From an uncultured Bacilli bacterium (GTDB lineage Bacteria; Bacillota_I; Bacilli_A; RF39; UBA660), in NCBI GenBank assembly GCA_944358735.1, contig CALVRT010000062.1, forward strand, positions 1 to 43,126: DNA of 43,126 nucleotides, written 5' to 3'. Positions 40,177 to 43,126 of this stretch are shown in pieces (the first letter of the stretch is position 1; each line of letters starts with the position of its first letter). A program made the position numbers and the translations under genes. The notes under the pieces were generated by a model. It did not search any database. It worked only from the letters and a program-made list of their open reading frames with translations, and had not been told where the DNA came from.

Positions 40177-40965
40177 TTAATGGCCTTCGCCTTCAATAAT
40201 CATTGCCCGAAGTATTCCAGCAGTTTCATATTTTCTTTTCCCCGCGCCAATTCCTACTTTAACAATTTCATAATTATTAGGTAACTTATCACCAGTTTTA
40301 ATCGCGGCAATTGTCGCTGCTCCCGTTGGTGTAACTAGTTCACCTTCAACATCTGTTAAATGAAGATTTAACTTATAGTCACTAACAATATTTAAAGTAG
40401 CTGGCGCCGGAATTGGAATTAATCCGTGCTGACAGCGAATCATCCCCTTTCCTTCATATAAAGGGGAAACAACTACTTCAGACAAATTCAAATAATCAAG
40501 GCAAAAGGCAATAGCGATAATATCGACAATTGAGTCGGTCGCTCCAACTTCGTGAAAATGAACCTCATCAATTTTCGTTCCGTGAACTTTAGCTTCGGCT
40601 TCAGCTAAAATTTTGAATATTTTTTTAGCTATTTTTTTCGCCTTTTCACTAACTTGCGTTTCATCGATTATTTTTTTAATTTCTTTAAGTCCACGGTGCG
40701 AATGATGGTGCTCGTGATGATGTGAATGTCCGTGTAAGTACTCCATATCATGGTCGTGATTATCTTCTTTTAAAATAACATTAAAATCATTTGCTAACAA
40801 CCCTGATTTTTTGACTTCGGTTATTTCAATATCAAAGTCTTTAACCGGGATTGATTGTAGTGCTTTAATTAATTTTTCTTTTGGTACACCTAGACCAATT
40901 AAAGCAGCCACTGTCATATCACCACTGATACCGGAATAGCACTCTAAATAAAGCTTTTGCTTAAT
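40177..40965 (-). CDS. larC: LarC1-only nickel-pincer cofactor protein, apparently starting with ATT
   Basis: 262 residues from ATT 40965; the first ATG (40917) would drop LYLECYSGISGD, a highly conserved LarC start (family: LYLDCFSGISGDM). The ATT lies 8 bases after AAAGGAG; ATT 40968 is a weaker choice. The in-frame ATG, GTG or TTG needed otherwise is absent, and the ATG at 40973 is in another frame and stops after nine codons. LarC inserts nickel into the lactate-racemase cofactor. Seen: a His-rich loop (HDHDMEYLHGHSHHHEHHHS), EVHFHEVGATDSIVDI and GIGAGKRKYETAGILRAMI. It ends where LarC1 ends; the CTP-binding LarC2 half is missing and no larA, larB or larE is in view. Confidence 0.8.
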   Translation of the reverse strand: MKQKLYLECYSGISGDMTVAALIGLGVPKEKLIKALQSIPVKDFDIEITEVKKSGLLANDFNVILKEDNHDHDMEYLHGHSHHHEHHHSHRGLKEIKKIIDETQVSEKAKKIAKKIFKILAEAEAKVHGTKIDEVHFHEVGATDSIVDIIAIAFCLDYLNLSEVVVSPLYEGKGMIRCQHGLIPIPAPATLNIVSDYKLNLHLTDVEGELVTPTGAATIAAIKTGDKLPNNYEIVKVGIGAGKRKYETAGILRAMIIEGEGH

Positions 40966-40998
40966 AATATCATCTCCTTTCAGTCTATTAATTACATT

Positions 40999-41026
40999 AT
41001 ACTAATTGGAGTAAACTTTAAGTCAA
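40999..41026 (-). promoter_or_regulatory. Promoter of the larC-DUF362 operon
   Basis: TTGACT (41026-41021), then TAGTAT (41004-40999) after 16 bases, with an overlapping TATAAT (41001-40996) at 19 bases; either may serve as -10. Confidence 0.5.
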
Positions 41027-41034
41027 GCCTTTTT

Positions 41035-41724
41035 TTATAAATTATCAATTTCCTCGACATAAGTATTATAAGTGCTTTCTAAATCTGAATTATAAAATAT
41101 TAAAGTATTATTAACTATTTGCCACTGACTACTATTAGCAATTAGAAAATCAATTACCTTTTCTTGCTTATTTAAAATTTCTTTCATTTTATCAATATCA
41201 GTCTTTACTTCATTTGTCATATTAATATTTAAGTCTTCATTATTAATTAGTTTTTTAAAATAATTTTTATAATAATTACTAACATCCTCATTATCAATAT
41301 ATTCATTTATTTTTTCATCAGTAAAAGCACTTTGATAATTCTCATAATTTTCATCTAAACTATCTTTCATTTCTTGAAAATAGTTTTTGGTATTTACAAA
41401 ACCAGGACCATCATTTAAATAATTACTTATCGTTAAATTATTACTAATTTGCTTATTATTTAAAGCATTATTAACATTATTATATAGTCCATTAACTTCT
41501 TTTAAATAAGCTTTTAACTGTTTTTCAACTATTTCATAATCACCAGAGCTTACAATACTTTCATTTGGCTCTCCGCCACTTGTTAAAGCAAGTTGATAAT
41601 TAATTATTTCGGTTTCTAACTGTTCTTCAACATTTAAATCTCTTACGACAAAATAAGCAACGATTAATGAAAAAACAAATAAAACAATTATGGTAGCTAA
41701 TATTATTTTAGTTTTAGTTTGCAT
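41035..41724 (-). CDS. Anchored extracellular helical protein, paralog B
   Basis: 229 residues from ATG 41724 (SD AGAGGTGG; earlier codons in frame lie across the SD). One transmembrane helix (5-27), then a helical acidic ectodomain. It aligns by eye with the protein at 34055 along its whole length: NYLNDGPGFVNTKNYFQEM with NYITDGPNFIESKQFIGQV, EKINEYIDNED with EKVMTYIDNEN, and SSQWQIVNNTLIFYN with ASNWEIEGDTILFSN. Family not recognised. Preceded by a near-consensus promoter; no hairpin seen after its stop. Confidence 0.7.
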   Translation of the reverse strand: MQTKTKIILATIIVLFVFSLIVAYFVVRDLNVEEQLETEIINYQLALTSGGEPNESIVSSGDYEIVEKQLKAYLKEVNGLYNNVNNALNNKQISNNLTISNYLNDGPGFVNTKNYFQEMKDSLDENYENYQSAFTDEKINEYIDNEDVSNYYKNYFKKLINNEDLNINMTNEVKTDIDKMKEILNKQEKVIDFLIANSSQWQIVNNTLIFYNSDLESTYNTYVEEIDNL

Positions 41725-41747
41725 AATACCACCTCTATTATAATCAA

Positions 41748-41776
41748 ATAATAACAACTTTTAAACTTTTTGTCAA
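41748..41776 (-). promoter_or_regulatory. Promoter of paralog B
   Basis: Perfect TTGACA (41776-41771), 17 bases, TATTAT (41753-41748), 24 bases before the start codon. Confidence 0.75.
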
Positions 41777-41813
41777 TTTTATAATGGTCCAAAAAAATAC
41801 TTTTAATCAAAAA

Positions 41814-41839
41814 CTCCGCTTCTATTTTAAGAAACGGAG
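41814..41839 (-). terminator. Terminator of the BI-1 gene
   Basis: CTCCGTTTC/GAAGCGGAG stem (41831-41839 with 41814-41822, one wobble), followed by TTTTTG on the minus strand. Confidence 0.85.
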
Positions 41840-41846
41840 ATAAGTT

Positions 41847-42494
41847 TTATTTTCGTTCACCAAAAATACTTAACAACTGTATAAATAAGTTAATATAATC
41901 TAAATATAAATCTAGTGCTCCATAAATAGCTAAATTATCTTCATTTATCATATTGAGTTTACCAAGTCTAATTATTTGCTGAACATCATAAGCAGTTAGT
42001 CCAATAAAGATAAGAATTAAGACAATAGAAATAATTAAATCAAAAGTTGAATTTTGTAAGAAAATATTAACAACAATACAAATAAGTACAGCTATTAAAG
42101 CCATAAATAGAAATGTTCCTAGTTTACTTAAATCAACCTTTGTAACCGCTCCGATAAAAGCAAAAATAGCAAAGACAACAGCGGTAATCAGGAACACATA
42201 TATAATAGAAGTAAGTTCATAAGCAAGAAAAATAGTTCCAAATGTTATTCCAGTAACAAAAGAATAAAGTAAAAATGAAATTCTAGCCGTAACCGGACTC
42301 ATTTTCATAATTCTGGCTGACAAAAAGATAACTAGGGCGATTTCAATTATTACAACAATTAAAAGCCCCCAACCAGAAACAATATTTAAAACGGTATATG
42401 GATAATAAGTAGCTAAAATATACCCTACCGCAAAGGTTACTAATAAACCAATAAACATCCAAGTAAATACTTTTGGTAAAATTTGTTTTGACAT
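41847..42494 (-). CDS. BI-1/YccA-family membrane protein
   Basis: 215 residues, seven hydrophobic helices. The family pattern is clear in the last helices: ILIFIGLTAYDVQQIIRLGKL and GALDLYLDYINLFIQLLSIFG, including the Asp pair that in bacterial BI-1 (YetJ) gates a pH-sensitive Ca2+ leak. With two Ca2+-type ATPases in the window, a calcium role is plausible but inferred. SD AAGGAGGCG; -10 TATAAT at 42522-42517. Monocistronic. Confidence 0.92.
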   Translation of the reverse strand: MSKQILPKVFTWMFIGLLVTFAVGYILATYYPYTVLNIVSGWGLLIVVIIEIALVIFLSARIMKMSPVTARISFLLYSFVTGITFGTIFLAYELTSIIYVFLITAVVFAIFAFIGAVTKVDLSKLGTFLFMALIAVLICIVVNIFLQNSTFDLIISIVLILIFIGLTAYDVQQIIRLGKLNMINEDNLAIYGALDLYLDYINLFIQLLSIFGERK

Positions 42495-42595
42495 TTTTTT
42501 CGCCTCCTTATATAGTATTATACCATTTTTATAGTATTTTTAATACTTTTATTAGTAATTATCCGCAACAATTTTCACTTTTTTCATATAATAAA

Positions 42596-42624
42596 TTGAC
42601 AAATATGAAAATATATAATAAAAT
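42596..42624 (+). promoter_or_regulatory. Promoter of tRNA-Cys
   Basis: Perfect TTGACA (42596-42601), 17 bases, TAAAAT (42619-42624), 15 bases before the tRNA. Confidence 0.75.
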
Positions 42625-42639
42625 TATATTGTCTTATTT

Positions 42640-42713
42640 GGGTCTATAGCCAAGTGGTAAGGCATGGGACTGCAACTCCCTGAGCGTTGGTTCAAATCCG
42701 ACTAGGCCCTCCA
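42640..42713 (+). tRNA. tRNA-Cys (anticodon GCA), CCA encoded
   Basis: Acceptor stem GGGTCTA/TAGGCCC (one G-U), D arm AGCCAAGTGGTAAGGCA, anticodon stem TGGGA/TCCCT with loop CTGCAAC (anticodon GCA), T arm GTTGGTTCAAATCCGAC, and encoded CCA at 42711-42713. Confidence 0.95.
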
Positions 42714-42725
42714 ATAAGTAATTAT

Positions 42726-42748
42726 CCCTTGAATTTTCAAGGGTTTTT
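42726..42748 (+). terminator. Terminator after tRNA-Cys
   Basis: CCCTTGAA (42726-42733) with TTCAAGGG (42736-42743), then TTTTTG. The stem and tail match the hairpin after tRNA-Gly almost base for base. Confidence 0.9.
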
Positions 42749-42818
42749 GTATGTCATTTTTTGTTTTTTAATCACTACATCGCAGTGTAAAAATATTGTA
42801 AACTATGATAATTTTATA

Positions 42819-42847
42819 TTGTTCTTATGATAAAAATACTATATAAT
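42819..42847 (+). promoter_or_regulatory. Promoter of the zinc-ribbon repeat gene
   Basis: TTGTTC (42819-42824), 17 bases, perfect TATAAT (42842-42847), about 29 bases before the start codon. Confidence 0.65.
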
Positions 42848-42875
42848 TTAATTATAGTAGTGAGGAGATGTTTTT

Positions 42876-43126
42876 ATGAGATGTAATAATTGTGGAACTA
42901 TTAATGAAAATAATGCAACTATATGTATAAATTGTAAATCACCATTATCAAGAGTAACTAATCAACCCCAAAACATAGTTCCTAATCAAACTGTAAACAA
43001 TAACGTTCAGGCCAGGCCTAATATAACAAACAATAATGTTCAGGCTAATCCTAGTATGACAAACAACAATGTTCAGGCTAATCCTAGTATGACAAACAAC
43101 AATGTTCAGGCTAATCCTAGTATGAC
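42876..43126 (+). CDS. Zinc-ribbon protein with tandem 11-residue repeats, N-terminal part
   Basis: The gene runs off the right edge. It begins with a zinc ribbon (MRCNNCGTINENNATICINC, two CxxC pairs) of the type found at the start of many Firmicutes membrane and regulatory proteins. An Asn/Gln/Pro-rich linker follows, then at least three 11-residue repeats of the form TNNNVQANPSM encoded by near-identical 33-bp units, plus a diverged first unit. SD TGAGGAGA lies 6-7 bases before ATG 42876. What follows (often a membrane helix and an extracellular part) is outside the window. Confidence 0.8.
   Translation, partial: MRCNNCGTINENNATICINCKSPLSRVTNQPQNIVPNQTVNNNVQARPNITNNNVQANPSMTNNNVQANPSMTNNNVQANPSM
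42993..43126 (+). repeat. 33-bp in-frame tandem repeat array
   Basis: A diverged unit at 42993-43025, then 43026-43058, 43059-43091 and 43092-43124, continuing past the window end. The last two units are identical; the one before differs by a single T/C. This near-identity marks recent expansion by slippage or recombination. Confidence 0.9.

Noticed and set aside
40159..40200. Programmed frameshift joining LarC1 to LarC2, as in Lactobacillus
   Set aside because: The downstream frame is a complete DUF362 gene with its own SD and start; no LarC2-like sequence is present in any frame.

Overview
The window is about 43 kb of AT-rich DNA (I estimate roughly 30% G+C by eye) from a walled, Gram-positive-type bacterium. 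The mraZ-rsmH-ftsL-PBP cell-wall cluster has PASTA domains on the PBP. Shine-Dalgarno sequences are strong (AGGAGG/GGTGAT) and rho-independent terminators are plentiful. MraZ boxes of the AAAGTGG type, an OmpR-type two-component system with an ABC exporter, and HTH_XRE regulators all point to Bacillota, probably an uncultured host-associated Bacilli or clostridial lineage. TGA acts as a stop codon. Genus cannot be read from the sequence alone.

Layout. 1-260: tail of an Rpn/PD-(D/E)XK transposase-like gene. 300-3290 (minus strand): cardiolipin synthase, a small lipoprotein and a CapA-like phosphoesterase. 3310-7200 (minus): the dcw start (mraZ, rsmH, ftsL, PASTA-PBP), with a readable promoter and MraZ operator. 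7285-7640: an unlisted 44-residue secreted peptide gene ending in a strong terminator. 7641-11175 (minus): a CtpE-like P-type ATPase, then a zinc-type ArsR regulator with a ZIP transporter. 11203-13052 (plus): gltX and tRNA-Gly(GCC).

13053-24480 behaves as an accessory island just downstream of tRNA-Gly. It holds a frameshifted KilA-N gene, a DUF7666-like/P-loop fusion, a GNAT enzyme, a coupled LRR + transglutaminase-like pair, a zinc metallopeptidase and a decayed defence operon (nonsense- and frameshift-bearing yhcG, a beta-class DNA methyltransferase that has lost its N-terminus, and an intact AIPR-family gene). Several unrecognised gene scraps lie between them.

24480-33974 mixes regulators and enzymes: an XRE regulator with membrane tail, an HD-P-loop kinase fusion, a chimera of an ABC ATPase with the tail of an alpha/beta hydrolase, a DUF5661 protein, a surface protein, a tandem-HTH regulator, Ogt, an HD hydrolase, a flavodoxin and a Ca2+ ATPase. 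34055-41724 holds two paralogous anchored extracellular proteins, a sensor kinase/ABC/response-regulator locus, an unknown gene with a possible ADP-ribosyltransferase-like start, and a DUF362-LarC pair in which LarC is only the first half. The right end has a BI-1 protein, tRNA-Cys(GCA) and the start of a zinc-ribbon protein with perfect 33-bp repeats.

The observations I rate highest are: two genes that appear to start with AUU (the ABC-2 permease and larC); the coupled LRR/transglutaminase pair; the HD-kinase fusion; the ABC-hydrolase chimera; the half-length LarC next to DUF362; and the hidden secreted peptide upstream of mraZ. No CRISPR array, rRNA, intact insertion sequence or prophage structural gene was seen.
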